Positions 8,974-18,075 are shown, counted from the stretch's first letter. The stretch is 39,161 bases of DNA from Lysobacter sp. (GCA_019634715.1 JAHCAU010000025.1:1-39161), one strand, 5' to 3'. The notes: generated by a model from the sequence alone, not told the origin. Numbers and translations are program-made.

Positions 8974-11592
8974 ATGCAAGTGAATGCAGGTGCAGTCGGG
9001 GTCGATCACCCGGGGCAGGAACCGGCGCCGCATCGGCGGCGCCCATGGCAGCAGGCCTGGCGGGCCGCCATCGCATGCGCGTGCCTGCTGCTGGCGATGC
9101 CATTGGCGCAGGCCGCGCAGGTGCAGCATCTCAATACGCAGACCGCGACGGCGACAGGCTCGGGCGCTGCGGGCAAGCCGACGATGGCGAGCTTCAATAT
9201 TCCCAGCGGCAAGAACCGCGCCTTGTTCATCTGGGGCTCGTTCGAGCGCGATCACTGTTCGCCCGCCGACACGGCAGGAGGACTCTGCAGCAACGGCAAC
9301 GTCGCCGGCACCGGCCTGGGCGACAACTGGCCCGAGCCACGCATCGGCACGCCACCGGCCACCACCACCAACAGCCAGATCACCGCGCAGGTTACCGGCC
9401 CGGGCGGCACCATCAACAAGCAGAACGCGCTGGTGATCGGCGGCACGCCCAGCGGCGACCTGCGTTTCATCACCATCAGCACCTCGCCGACGGGTTCGCC
9501 CGCCGGTACCGCCTTCTTCAGCATCAGCAGCTTCCACATCGCGCTGTTCGAGAACGAGATCAATACGCTGCTCGGCGGCGCCCCTTCGGGGACGATCAGC
9601 ATCTCGTTCCCGGATGTCACCACGCCTTCCAGTGCCGGTGACGATGCCCTGCTGATCGTCTCGGCGTTCCAGAACGTCGAGCAGACCGTCAATGGCTTCG
9701 TGCGCAACGCCACCGCCACCGCCCAGGTCACGACGGGCACGCCGGGCAATTCCAGCCTGGCGCCTGCGGCCTACGATGCCGGACAGGCTCCGGACGAAGC
9801 CGACGACGGCAAGCTGGTGATGGGCGCCAGTTCGAGCACCGAAGGCTTCCTGCTGCCGGCGGGACATGTCGCGCTGGCCACGCCCTCCACCACCAATGCC
9901 GCCGGCGAGTACGACACGCCGAACGGCAACCTCAACAACGAGCCGAACGGCTTCACCGGCGGCGCCTACTTCCGCAATGGCGGCGGGACGCCCGGTTCGC
10001 TCTACACGCTGCAGATGGCGGGCCTGGCGACGACCCTGACCTATGGCGCGACCAACGCCTCCTTCCTCCTCGAATCCGACAACGCCGATGTCGGCGACGC
10101 GCCGATCAGCTACGGCAACCCCACGCATACCCTGTCGGGCATCCGCATGGGCGCGACCGTCGATGCCGACGCCAGCCTGCTCAACAACGCCACCGCCACC
10201 GGCGACGATCTGAACGGAATCGACGACGAGGACGGCGTCAACCTGGTGCCGCTGCTGCCGATCGGGCAGACCACCGTGGTGCCGGTGAGCATCCAGAACG
10301 GCTCGGGCTTCCTCAGTGCCTGGTTCGACTGGAACGCCGATGGCGATTTCAACGATGCCGGCGAGCAGATGGTGACGGCGCAGGCCGTGGCCGTGGGTAC
10401 GGTCAACCTCAACATCGTCGTCCCGATCGGCGCCGTCATCGGCCCGACCTTCGCCCGCTTCCGCGTCTGCACCAACAACACCGCGCTCGACAACTGCAAC
10501 ACGCCCGTGGGCACGGTGCAGAGCGGCGAAGTCGAGGACTACCAGTTCCAGGTCGGGCGCACGCTCACCCTGCGCAAGACCACGCTCGGCGGTGCCGGCG
10601 GCCCGTTCGGCTTCACCCTGACCAACACCGTGCAGACCACCGGCACCGTGACCACCTCGGCCGCGAACACGCCGACCCAGGTCGACGGCGATACCGGCAC
10701 GGCGGGCACGCAGGTGTTCACCATCGCAGCGCCGACCACGGCCGTCACCATCAACGAGAGCAGCCTGCCGGCCGGCTGGTCGCTGTCGGGTGCGACCTGC
10801 GTCAATGCGGCCAGCGCCACCGTCGGCAGCCTCAGCGGCAGCACCTACACCATCACCGGCGCCGAGGTCGCGGCCAGCATCGCCTTCACCTGCACCTTCA
10901 CCAACGACAAGCTGCCGATCCTGCGCCTGCAGAAGGCCCTGCCGAACGGCCGTTTCAACGCCGCCGACCAGTTCACCCTCAGCATCGCCGGCAGCGGCGG
11001 CCCCGCCTCGGTGACGACCACCGGTGCCGGCAACACCGCGACCGGAGTCGCCACGCTCAACCCGGGTGCGGTGGGCGCGAGCTACACCTTCAGCGAAGCC
11101 GGCGCCTCGGGCGCGAACCTGGCCAACTACGCCACCACCTACGCCTGCACCAATGCCCTCGGCGGCGGACAGACGCCCTCCGGCAGCGGCACCACGTTCA
11201 ACGTCACCGCCGCGGTCGGCGACGACCTGACCTGTACCTTCACCAACACCCGCAACGCCCAGGCCGACCTGCGCCTGAGCAAGACCAACACACCCGGCCA
11301 GAACGGCGAGGTCGACCAGGTCGCGGACACCGTGGTGTCCGGCACCGCGACCACCTACACGATCACCGTGACCAACCTCGGCCCGGATGCCGCCAACGGC
11401 GCGGTGGTCACCGATCCCGCGCCGACCAACCTGACCTGCGCCACCGCCACCTGCGCCGCAGCCGGCGGCGCGGCCTGCCCGGTGCCGACCGGTGCCGCAC
11501 TGGTGGCCGCGCTGCAGGGGGCGGGGGCCACGGTGCCGACACTGCCGAACGGCGGCTCGGTCGTGATCACGCTGAACTGCACGGTCAATTGA
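8974..11592 (+). CDS. Secreted GEVED / DUF11 domain protein
   Basis: 872 residues from ATG 8974, chosen because GCGAGGT precedes it by about 8 nt and the signal peptide follows (AAIACACLLLAMPLAQA, cleavage near residue 47). Residues about 50-360 are a beta-rich exported domain I cannot name. Residues about 369-526 match the GEVED domain: DVGDAPISYG at the start, SAWFDWNADGDFNDAGEQ in the middle and GEVEDYQF at the end. Two Thr-rich SpaA/DUF-like beta domains follow (about 529-640 and 640-760, each ending near CTFTN). Residues 764-872 are a DUF11 module almost identical to the C-terminus of the previous gene. GEVED and DUF11 domains typically occur in large secreted or surface proteins. The function is unknown; a surface or matrix role is inferred from the cluster. 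Confidence 0.87.
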   Translation: MQVNAGAVGVDHPGQEPAPHRRRPWQQAWRAAIACACLLLAMPLAQAAQVQHLNTQTATATGSGAAGKPTMASFNIPSGKNRALFIWGSFERDHCSPADTAGGLCSNGNVAGTGLGDNWPEPRIGTPPATTTNSQITAQVTGPGGTINKQNALVIGGTPSGDLRFITISTSPTGSPAGTAFFSISSFHIALFENEINTLLGGAPSGTISISFPDVTTPSSAGDDALLIVSAFQNVEQTVNGFVRNATATAQVTTGTPGNSSLAPAAYDAGQAPDEADDGKLVMGASSSTEGFLLPAGHVALATPSTTNAAGEYDTPNGNLNNEPNGFTGGAYFRNGGGTPGSLYTLQMAGLATTLTYGATNASFLLESDNADVGDAPISYGNPTHTLSGIRMGATVDADASLLNNATATGDDLNGIDDEDGVNLVPLLPIGQTTVVPVSIQNGSGFLSAWFDWNADGDFNDAGEQMVTAQAVAVGTVNLNIVVPIGAVIGPTFARFRVCTNNTALDNCNTPVGTVQSGEVEDYQFQVGRTLTLRKTTLGGAGGPFGFTLTNTVQTTGTVTTSAANTPTQVDGDTGTAGTQVFTIAAPTTAVTINESSLPAGWSLSGATCVNAASATVGSLSGSTYTITGAEVAASIAFTCTFTNDKLPILRLQKALPNGRFNAADQFTLSIAGSGGPASVTTTGAGNTATGVATLNPGAVGASYTFSEAGASGANLANYATTYACTNALGGGQTPSGSGTTFNVTAAVGDDLTCTFTNTRNAQADLRLSKTNTPGQNGEVDQVADTVVSGTATTYTITVTNLGPDAANGAVVTDPAPTNLTCATATCAAAGGAACPVPTGAALVAALQGAGATVPTLPNGGSVVITLNCTVN
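11263..11589 (+). repeat. Shared C-terminal DUF11 module, copy 2
   Basis: Second copy of the 109-codon module at 8286-8612; it also ends exactly at the stop codon. The rest of the two host proteins is not obviously alike. Confidence 0.88.
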
Positions 11593-11600
11593 ACCCTGCC

Positions 11601-11624
11601 CGCCGTCGCCTCCGGGCGGCGGCG
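11601..11624 (+). terminator. GC hairpin after the GEVED gene
   Basis: CGCCGTCGCC pairs with GGCGGCGGCG (one G-T wobble) around loop TCCG, 9 nt after the stop codon. There is no T-tract, so termination strength is uncertain. Confidence 0.4.
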
Positions 11625-11652
11625 CGGCTGTCCGATCGAGGGCGATTTCCGC

Positions 11653-11660
11653 GTTAAGCT
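11653..11660 (+). promoter_or_regulatory. Candidate -10 element GTTAAGCT upstream of the EAL gene
   Basis: GTTAAGCTG occurs here and again just upstream of the ParA gene (27063) and sixA (32429), each time at the expected promoter distance. No clear -35 is visible at this copy. Confidence 0.4.
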
Positions 11661-11723
11661 GTCCGATCATTCACGCCTATGGCTGCGTCGTGCGGCCGTG
11701 GCCGCGCGACCGAGGACGGGACC

Positions 11724-13598
11724 ATGGCGGCAGGTGCGGGGAGCCCGAGGCAGCACGATCGCGGCGCGCAGGCGCGCCGGCACAACCATGCACTGGTCAC
11801 CATGGGGCGCAGGGTCTGGAGCGAGGACTGCACCCTCGAAAGCGCGATCGCCCTGATCTGCGAGATCGCCGCGGACACCCTGGAGATCGAGCGCGTCAAC
11901 GTCTGGCGCTGCGACCACGCGAACAGCCGGATCCGCTGCATCCACGCCTACGAGCGCAGCCGCCGCCGCCACAATCCGCCCGGATTCGAGGAAGATCTGC
12001 CCCTCGTCGGCGACTATGCCGACCAGCTCGACGACGTGCGCGTCATCGATGTCGCCGACGTGCGCGTGGGCGACAACCCGGCCGCCGACGACAGCTTCCA
12101 GGCGTATTTCGAACGCCACCACGTGCAGTCCCTGCTCGACGCGCCGATCCGCAGCCAGGGCGAACTGCTCGGCGTGGTCTGCCACGAGCACATCGGCTGC
12201 GCGCGCATGTGGACGCCCGAGGACCAGGCCTTCGCCGGCAGCATCGGCGACTACATCGCCGCCGCGTACGAGATCAGCCGCCGCCGCGAAGCCGAAAGCC
12301 GGCTGCGCTACATCGAGCGCCACGATCCCGAGACCCACCTGCCCAATCGCGACCATCTGCTCGAGGTCGCGCACACCGCGCTGCGACCGATGCACGACCA
12401 TGACAACGGCCTGGTCGTGGTGCACGTGCAGCTGGAGATCCCGGCGGAAGTGGCGAGCGACGACGAGGACCGCCAGCGCCTGGTCGCCGATGCCGCCGAA
12501 CGCCTGCGCGATGCGCTGGGCCACAGCGCGACCCTGGCGCGCGTGCGCGAGGATGCCTTCGCGGTCATCCCGCACCGGCACCTGCCGGAAGTCGACGCGC
12601 TGGAGCTGGCCGAACGCTGCATCGACCTGCTGCAGTCCGGCTTCGAACCCGCGGGCGACGGCGCGCATCCGCTGGTGGTGTCGGCGGGCATCGCGTTCTC
12701 GCGCGACCTGGTGGCGCCCTCGGCCGACGCGCTGCTGCGCAATGCCGAGAACGCCTGCCATCGCGCCCGCGACACCGGATTCAACCGCTGCGAAGTGTTC
12801 GATGCCGACCGCCATCGCGGCCTGCTCGAACGCCTGCGCACCGAACAGGCCCTGCGCGAGGCCTTCGCCAACGGCCACCTGCTGCTGCACTACATGCCCG
12901 AGATCGACCTGCGCGACGGCCACTGGCGTTCGGCCGAGGCGCTGATGCGCTGGCGCAACGACGACGGCGAGATCATTCCGGCCAGCGAGTTCATCGACAT
13001 CGCCGAGGCGTCCGGCCTGATCGTGCGTCTCGGCCGCTGGGTGCTGCTGGAAGCCTGCTGCGCGGCGATGCGCTGGCCCGCGCGCGACGGCGTCGCGCCG
13101 CTGCTGCGCGTGAACGTGTCCGCGCGCCAGTTCGAGCAGGCCGGGCTGATCAACGACGTGCAGCTCGCCCTGGCCGAATCGCACCTCCCGCCGGAACGCC
13201 TGTGCCTGGAGCTGACCGAGACCATGCTGCTGCGCGAACAGGACGCCGCCGCCAGGACGCTGGCGCGCATCCGCGCCCTGGGCGTGCGCGTGGCCCTGGA
13301 CGATTTCGGCAGCGGCTACTGCTCGCTCAACTACCTCAAGCACCTGCCGATCGACACGCTGAAGATCGATCGCGGCTTCGTCGCCGGCCTGCCGCAGGAC
13401 CATGCCGACCTCGCCATCGTCCGCGCGGTGTCGCAACTGGCGAACAGCCTGGGCATCGATGTGGTGGCCGAGGGCGTGGAGACGCCGGCGCAGGCCGACT
13501 GCCTGCGCGACTGCGGCGTGCACGGCGCGCAGGGCTGGCTGTATTCGCCGGCGATCGACAACGAGGCGCTGACCGCGACGTTCTCCGTGCCACGCTGA
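11724..13598 (+). CDS. GAF - degenerate GGDEF - EAL cyclic-di-GMP phosphodiesterase
   Basis: 624 residues from ATG 11724, preferred because GAGGA stands 7 nt before it; ATG 11679 would add 15 residues but has no ribosome site. Residues about 20-190 are a GAF-like sensor (WSEDCTLESAIALICEIAADTLEIERV; LDAPIRSQGELLGVVCHEH). Residues about 200-360 are GGDEF-like, but the signature is replaced by VREDAF near 272, so cyclase activity is unlikely. Residues about 370-620 are an EAL domain with the catalytic set: EALMR (E405), NVSARQF, LELTET, LDDFGSGY (D526, D527), LKIDRGF, VAEGVET. By family knowledge it hydrolyses c-di-GMP to pGpG, with GAF and the dead GGDEF as regulatory inputs. It lacks membrane segments and is probably cytosolic and monocistronic. 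Confidence 0.9.
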   Translation: MAAGAGSPRQHDRGAQARRHNHALVTMGRRVWSEDCTLESAIALICEIAADTLEIERVNVWRCDHANSRIRCIHAYERSRRRHNPPGFEEDLPLVGDYADQLDDVRVIDVADVRVGDNPAADDSFQAYFERHHVQSLLDAPIRSQGELLGVVCHEHIGCARMWTPEDQAFAGSIGDYIAAAYEISRRREAESRLRYIERHDPETHLPNRDHLLEVAHTALRPMHDHDNGLVVVHVQLEIPAEVASDDEDRQRLVADAAERLRDALGHSATLARVREDAFAVIPHRHLPEVDALELAERCIDLLQSGFEPAGDGAHPLVVSAGIAFSRDLVAPSADALLRNAENACHRARDTGFNRCEVFDADRHRGLLERLRTEQALREAFANGHLLLHYMPEIDLRDGHWRSAEALMRWRNDDGEIIPASEFIDIAEASGLIVRLGRWVLLEACCAAMRWPARDGVAPLLRVNVSARQFEQAGLINDVQLALAESHLPPERLCLELTETMLLREQDAAARTLARIRALGVRVALDDFGSGYCSLNYLKHLPIDTLKIDRGFVAGLPQDHADLAIVRAVSQLANSLGIDVVAEGVETPAQADCLRDCGVHGAQGWLYSPAIDNEALTATFSVPR

Positions 13599-13611
13599 GC
13601 GTCGCCGCAGG

Positions 13612-13655
13612 CCCGGATCCGCGCGCCCCGCAAGGCGCCAATCCGGGTGCTTTCC
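13612..13655 (+). terminator. Probable terminator after the EAL gene
   Basis: CCCGGAT (13612-13618) pairs with ATCCGGG (13641-13647), with an inner GCGCC/GGCGC stem, followed by TGCTTTCC. Confidence 0.5.
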
Positions 13656-13672
13656 GCCGAGCGCGAGCGCGC

Positions 13673-13678
13673 TACCCT
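13673..13678 (+). promoter_or_regulatory. Candidate -10 box (TACCCT) of the gamma-glutamyltransferase gene
   Basis: A TANNCT hexamer in the style of the other promoters here, 28 nt before ATG 13706. Confidence 0.3.
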
Positions 13679-13705
13679 GTGGGCCTCGCCTTCCGGAGCG
13701 TACCG

Positions 13706-15445
13706 ATGCCTGTCCGTCCGATTCCACCGACTGCCGTCCGCGCCACCGCGCGCATCGCCCTGCTGGCCGCATCGCTGGCCTGCGCCGTGGGCGCCGTCGC
13801 CGCCGATCGCGTCACCGGCAAGCCCTTCGCCACGCGCAGCGAGGTGTACGCGCCGCAGGCGATGGCCGCGACCTCGCATCCGCTGGCGACGCAGATCGCC
13901 CTGCAGACGATGCGCGACGGCGGCACCGCGATGGACGCCGCGATTGCCGCGAACGCCGCGCTCGGCCTGATGGAACCGACCGGCAACGGCATCGGCGGCG
14001 ACCTGTTCGCGATCGTGTGGGATCCGAAGACGAAGCGGCTCCACGGCTACAACGGCTCCGGGCGTTCGCCGAAGGCGCTGACGCTGGAAGAATTCGAACG
14101 CCGCGGCCTGAAGGACATTCCGCCCCACGGGCCGCTGCCGGTGACCGTGCCCGGCACCGTCGACGCCTGGTTCGCGCTGCACGCGAAGTTCGGCAGGCGC
14201 ACGATGGCGCAGAACCTCGCGCCGACCATCGCCTATGCGCGCAACGGGCATCCGGTGCACGAGGTCATCGCCTACTACTGGAACCGCAGCGTGCCGGCGT
14301 TGTCGAAATGGCCCGGTTTCAGGGAACAGTTCACCATCGACGGCCGCGCGCCGCGCAAGGGCGAAACCTGGCGCAACCCGCACCTGGCGAACACGCTGGA
14401 GAAGATCGCGAGAGGGGGGCGCGACGCGTTCTACACCGGCGACATCGCACGCACCATCGATGCGTATTTCAAGGCCAACGACGGCTTCCTGCGCTACGAG
14501 GACATGGCCGCGCACCGCGGCGAATGGGTCGACCCGGTGAGCACGAACTATCGCGGCTACGACGTGTGGGAGCTGCCGCCGAACGGGCAGGGCATCGCCG
14601 CGCTGCAGATCCTCAACCTGCTCGAACCCTACGACCTGAAGTCCTACGGGTTCGGCAGCCCCGAACACGTGCACCTGTTCGTCGAAGCCAAGAAGCTCGC
14701 CTTCGCCGACCGCGCCGCGTCGTACGCCGATCCCGATCATTACAAGGCACCGACCGCGCGCCTGATCTCGAAGGAGTACGCGCGCGAACGCGGCAAGCTG
14801 ATCTCGATGGACCGCGCGATGAAGGCCGCCGAACCCGGCGTGATCCCGCAGCTCAACGAAGGCGACACCATCTACCTCACCACCGCCGACAAGGACGGCA
14901 TGATGGTCTCGCTGATCCAGTCGAACTATCGCGGCATGGGCAGCGGCATGGCGCCGCCGGGCCTGGGCTTCATCTTCCAGGATCGCGGCGAGCAGTTCGT
15001 GCTCAAGCGCGACCATGCCAACAGCTTCGCGCCGGGCAAGCGACCGTTCCACACCATCATTCCCGCCTTCGTCACGAAGGACGGCAAGCCGTGGCTGAGC
15101 TACGGCGTGATGGGCGGCGCGATGCAGCCGCAGGGCCATGTGCAGATCCTGCTGAACATGATCGACTTCGGCATGAACCTGCAGGAAGCCGGCGACGCGC
15201 CGCGCATCCAGCACGACGGCAGCACCGAACCGGCAGGACAGAACACGGCGATGGCCGATGGCGGCGAAACCGATCTCGAAACCGGCTTCCCGATCGAGAC
15301 CATCCGCGCGCTGATGCGCAAGGGGCATTCGGTGCGCTTCGCCGACGGCCCCTACGGCGGCTATCAGGCGATCATGGTCAACCCCGAAGGCGGCTACGTC
15401 GGCGCGAGCGAATCGCGCAAGGACGGCATGGCGGCGGGGTATTGA
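13706..15445 (+). CDS. ggt: Gamma-glutamyltransferase, exported
   Basis: 579 residues; ATG 13706 has GGAG 7 nt upstream. The signal peptide is TARIALLAASLACAVGAVAA. It shows the family's hallmarks: MAATSHPLATQIALQTMRDGGTAMDAAIAANAALGLMEP near the N-terminus, NGIGGDLFAIV, and GDTIYLTTADKDG, in which T388 is the expected autocleavage nucleophile that begins the small subunit; SYGVMGGAMQPQGHVQ lies in the small subunit. By family knowledge the proenzyme splits itself and transfers or hydrolyses gamma-glutamyl groups (glutathione) in the periplasm. The sequence lies within the usual size for the family. A downstream neighbour on the opposite strand begins a different-composition island, so this is probably the last native gene before it. 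Confidence 0.93.
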   Translation: MPVRPIPPTAVRATARIALLAASLACAVGAVAADRVTGKPFATRSEVYAPQAMAATSHPLATQIALQTMRDGGTAMDAAIAANAALGLMEPTGNGIGGDLFAIVWDPKTKRLHGYNGSGRSPKALTLEEFERRGLKDIPPHGPLPVTVPGTVDAWFALHAKFGRRTMAQNLAPTIAYARNGHPVHEVIAYYWNRSVPALSKWPGFREQFTIDGRAPRKGETWRNPHLANTLEKIARGGRDAFYTGDIARTIDAYFKANDGFLRYEDMAAHRGEWVDPVSTNYRGYDVWELPPNGQGIAALQILNLLEPYDLKSYGFGSPEHVHLFVEAKKLAFADRAASYADPDHYKAPTARLISKEYARERGKLISMDRAMKAAEPGVIPQLNEGDTIYLTTADKDGMMVSLIQSNYRGMGSGMAPPGLGFIFQDRGEQFVLKRDHANSFAPGKRPFHTIIPAFVTKDGKPWLSYGVMGGAMQPQGHVQILLNMIDFGMNLQEAGDAPRIQHDGSTEPAGQNTAMADGGETDLETGFPIETIRALMRKGHSVRFADGPYGGYQAIMVNPEGGYVGASESRKDGMAAGY

Positions 15446-15520
15446 GCGAGCGAAGTCCAGTTTGTGCAATCCACCTTCCCTGAAGACATGTTGTGATTGC
15501 GCGCCTTGGCAACGAAATGC

Positions 15521-17098
15521 TCAGCCCATGCCGATCGGTCGTATCGAGGGTGGGATTCGACCGAGTTCCGCACGCCCCGTATCCATGCCGGATAGTCCGA
15601 CAAGTTGAGTGGGCGAAGTATTCTGGTCCAGTCCGGCCCGGATGATCGCCAAGTCGAAATCGTGGGTCGTGAATGCACCGTTGCGGTCGACGATGTCGAG
15701 CCGTCCGCCGCGCACGTTGCCTTTGAGCGGTCTGAAATCGGCCACCTCGGCTGTCAGGATTCGCAGGCGACCGTGGAAGAGCGTGCCCGGATCGGCCAAG
15801 ACGCGATGGAACAGCAATATCAGGAAACGGTTCAACGCATAGGCTTTAGTGAAATGGCCATCCCGGAGGATGACGCTGACCGATCCGACATCGGACCTGA
15901 CGAGTGATCCGACAGCCCTCTGCAGGGCGAGGGTCTCCGCCGCGAAAAGGCGATCGATGATGTCGAGAAAAGCCTTGTCCAGGGATCCGAAAATGTGCCG
16001 GCTCGACGTCCAGATGGCGCCACCCGTGGTGTAGCTATCGGCGGCGGCGACTTCCGCCATGGCGCGCATGACGTGAGTAGAGTCCTTCAGGTCCCCGCCA
16101 TCAGTGGCCGGCTTAGAAAGCAGGGAATGCCAGAGAGCGAGGGCATGCGGAAAGACGGGATCAGTCAGGCAGCGAAGCGCATCCTGCAGGGCGCCGTCAC
16201 CGGAACCGACGATGCCGACATGCGGTGGCTCAGTGAATCCGAGGTTCTTCTGGTGGATAGGATCCGGTTCCCAGAAAGATTTGTGCTCGTATCCGGCATA
16301 GGGAACCTTGCCCTTGGCATACTCCGTGGTTTCTGCAGCATATCCGACGGCGTAGATCACGTAGCGGACGCGCACGCTCGGAATATGCGCGATTGCGCCG
16401 TTCTCCAGCAGGATGTGCGGTAGGCTTGCATCGTGCAGGGGGACTCCGTGGATGCTGGCCTTGCCCTTGAGCATCGCCTTCAATGCCTGCTTGGTCCTGG
16501 TCTGGATGGTCGTGTTCGCCGCGAAGAGGCGCCGGGCGATGTGTGGCGTGCCTGAGACGAATGCCTGGAAATTGTTCGCCCAGTCGATGATGTCCCTGGA
16601 AAGAAGTGCGTCGATGGCATCGCCGAAGTCTCCCACCGTCACCGGTGCGCCCAGATTCAGCGGTAATGTCGGCATGGGGGACTGGTCGGGACCCAGCAGG
16701 GAGGGAACGGCAAGCGGATAGGCATGCTCGACGCAATTCGGGTGCGGCCATTCGTACATGGCTGTACTGACGTAGCGTTGCGCAGTGCTGCACAACACGC
16801 CTCCGGGCGCACGCGCTCCTTTTTCGATCAGAACGAAACTGATGCCGAGCTCCGCTGCTTCCTTGGCCGCGGCCAGGCCCGCCGCGCCGGCGCCACAGAT
16901 GAGCAATTGGAAGGCATTACCGGATTCCGGCGCGTTCGCCTTCACCAGGCCGGTGTCGAGCAGCGCCCGTACCAGTGTCTGGCCGCGCACGATCTGGTCG
17001 CGCAGGCTGATGTTGGAGAATCGGTAGCTCAGATCAAATTGTCGTGGCGCGATCTTGAGCGCGAGGAGCGGCAGGACATCCGTCCGTGGGCTGGTCAT
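15521..17098 (-). CDS. FAD/NAD(P)-binding oxidoreductase of an accessory two-gene cassette
   Basis: 525 residues. After a 63-residue leader that fits no domain I know comes a dinucleotide fold LLICGAGAAGLAAA (G69, G71, G74) ending in acidic VLIEKG (E92), typical of FAD. YVIYAVGY (about 246-253) resembles the second FAD motif and GIVGSGDGALQDA (G298, G300, G302) a second Rossmann site, probably NAD(P)H. The segment TAMYEWPHPN (about 112-121) is conspicuous and may shape the active site. No signal peptide or membrane segment, so cytosolic. Its ATG overlaps the stop of the upstream gene by one base (TGATG), implying coupled translation. Base composition is visibly more AT-rich than the flanks, suggesting transfer. 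Substrate unknown. Confidence 0.82.
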   Translation of the reverse strand: MTSPRTDVLPLLALKIAPRQFDLSYRFSNISLRDQIVRGQTLVRALLDTGLVKANAPESGNAFQLLICGAGAAGLAAAKEAAELGISFVLIEKGARAPGGVLCSTAQRYVSTAMYEWPHPNCVEHAYPLAVPSLLGPDQSPMPTLPLNLGAPVTVGDFGDAIDALLSRDIIDWANNFQAFVSGTPHIARRLFAANTTIQTRTKQALKAMLKGKASIHGVPLHDASLPHILLENGAIAHIPSVRVRYVIYAVGYAAETTEYAKGKVPYAGYEHKSFWEPDPIHQKNLGFTEPPHVGIVGSGDGALQDALRCLTDPVFPHALALWHSLLSKPATDGGDLKDSTHVMRAMAEVAAADSYTTGGAIWTSSRHIFGSLDKAFLDIIDRLFAAETLALQRAVGSLVRSDVGSVSVILRDGHFTKAYALNRFLILLFHRVLADPGTLFHGRLRILTAEVADFRPLKGNVRGGRLDIVDRNGAFTTHDFDLAIIRAGLDQNTSPTQLVGLSGMDTGRAELGRIPPSIRPIGMG

Positions 17099-17802
17099 CA
17101 GGTGTGCTCCAGGATAGCGTCGAATGCAGCGCTGTCGATGGAGAACAGCACGGGGTGATGAACGAGTTCACGCGTTCCGCCCGCACCACCGGGACCGCCG
17201 GTACCATCGCTGCCGCCTGCGCCTGGGATGTCGCCATCACCGCCATCGCCATTTCCGTCGTGCCCGGGTGGCGCGCCGTCAGGCGGGGAGCCATCGAACA
17301 AGCCCAGCCAGCGACGGCGCGCTTCGTCATCGTGGAGCGCCGGGATTCTGCCTTCGTTCTCTTCATCGCGGTGCTCTTCGCGTGATTGCAGTTGTTCCAT
17401 GCGCTGCTTCAGAGCTTGTAGCGTGGCGTCATTTGCAAAGCCATTGAACAACTCGATCACGCCCTGGTTGCCGACGTACAGGATTATCAGCGTCGAACCT
17501 TCGTCGATCGCGATTGAATCAGCGTAGTAATTCCAATCCTCGTCCCCGAACACGATCCGCAGGACCACTCTTCGCCAGTCCTGATTATCTCTGGGCGTGA
17601 GTCGGACTACATGCCCGCGAGGATGGACGAATGCATGGAATCGTGTGTGTAGGGCATGAGGTCCGAGATCGTAGAGCTTGGCTCCGATGATCGCGGCCAT
17701 GAGATGGCGCTCCCCGGCGCTGAAGCGCTGCTCTGGTGCCAGACTCAAGCGCAGGAGCTCGTCGGCATAGGGATTGACGTTGGGATCGAAGCGATGAGGC
17801 AT
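17098..17802 (-). CDS. Unknown protein with Gly/Asp-rich linker and short C-terminal tail; partner of the FAD oxidoreductase
   Basis: 234 residues; start supported by AAGGAA 6 nt upstream. Residues 1-140 look like a folded alpha/beta domain (GERHLMAAIIGAKLYDLG; RRVVLRIVFGDEDWNYYADS; LIILYVGNQGVIELFNGF) that I cannot assign. Residues about 140-168 are charged and helical. Residues about 171-209 are a low-complexity Gly/Asp/Pro linker (for example GDGGDGDIPGAGG), after which a hydrophobic tail RELVHHPVLFSIDSAAFDAI closes the protein. The architecture of a folded head, flexible linker and short tail suggests that the tail is presented to a partner or modified, possibly by the coupled oxidoreductase; that is inference. 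No signal peptide. The gene shares the AT-richer composition of its partner. Confidence 0.7.
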   Translation of the reverse strand: MPHRFDPNVNPYADELLRLSLAPEQRFSAGERHLMAAIIGAKLYDLGPHALHTRFHAFVHPRGHVVRLTPRDNQDWRRVVLRIVFGDEDWNYYADSIAIDEGSTLIILYVGNQGVIELFNGFANDATLQALKQRMEQLQSREEHRDEENEGRIPALHDDEARRRWLGLFDGSPPDGAPPGHDGNGDGGDGDIPGAGGSDGTGGPGGAGGTRELVHHPVLFSIDSAAFDAILEHT

Positions 17803-18075
17803 GCGCGTTCCTTGGCGACTTGCTCGGTGCGGCTCCGGGGGGACTCATGCCTGGCGAGTCCCGACCTCAGGCCCGGGCAGGATTCTGTACAAGCGGCGGT
17901 AGACATACCATCGCAGCGTCCCGATGACCAGACGGCTGTGGTGTGCGGCCCGACATGATGCCGATGTACAGCCACGTCTGGAGTTTCGTCCATGCCTGCG
18001 CGTGGCCACTTTGGTCCCGGGTGCTGTCGTTTGGCTATCCGGCGACATGGGTCAGGCCTCGCGATATCCTGCCGC
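17803..18075. other. Boundary intergenic region
   Basis: 273 nt between the minus-strand accessory cassette and the plus-strand AEC transporter. It must contain the cassette promoter, reading leftward; a TACAGA hexamer is seen on the minus strand near 17886-17891. A 67-codon minus-strand open frame (17845-18048) is not convincing. No direct repeat, integrase or tRNA marks the island edge. Confidence 0.4.
18065..18070 (+). promoter_or_regulatory. -10 box of a predicted leaderless transcript (AEC transporter)
   Basis: TATCCT ends 5 nt before ATG 18076. Transcription would start at or next to the start codon, and there is no Shine-Dalgarno in the short gap. Confidence 0.5.

Noticed and set aside
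17845..18048. 67-codon minus-strand frame upstream of the accessory cassette
   Set aside because: It has no ribosome site or homology I can recognise, and lies in the likely promoter region. It remains possible but unsupported.
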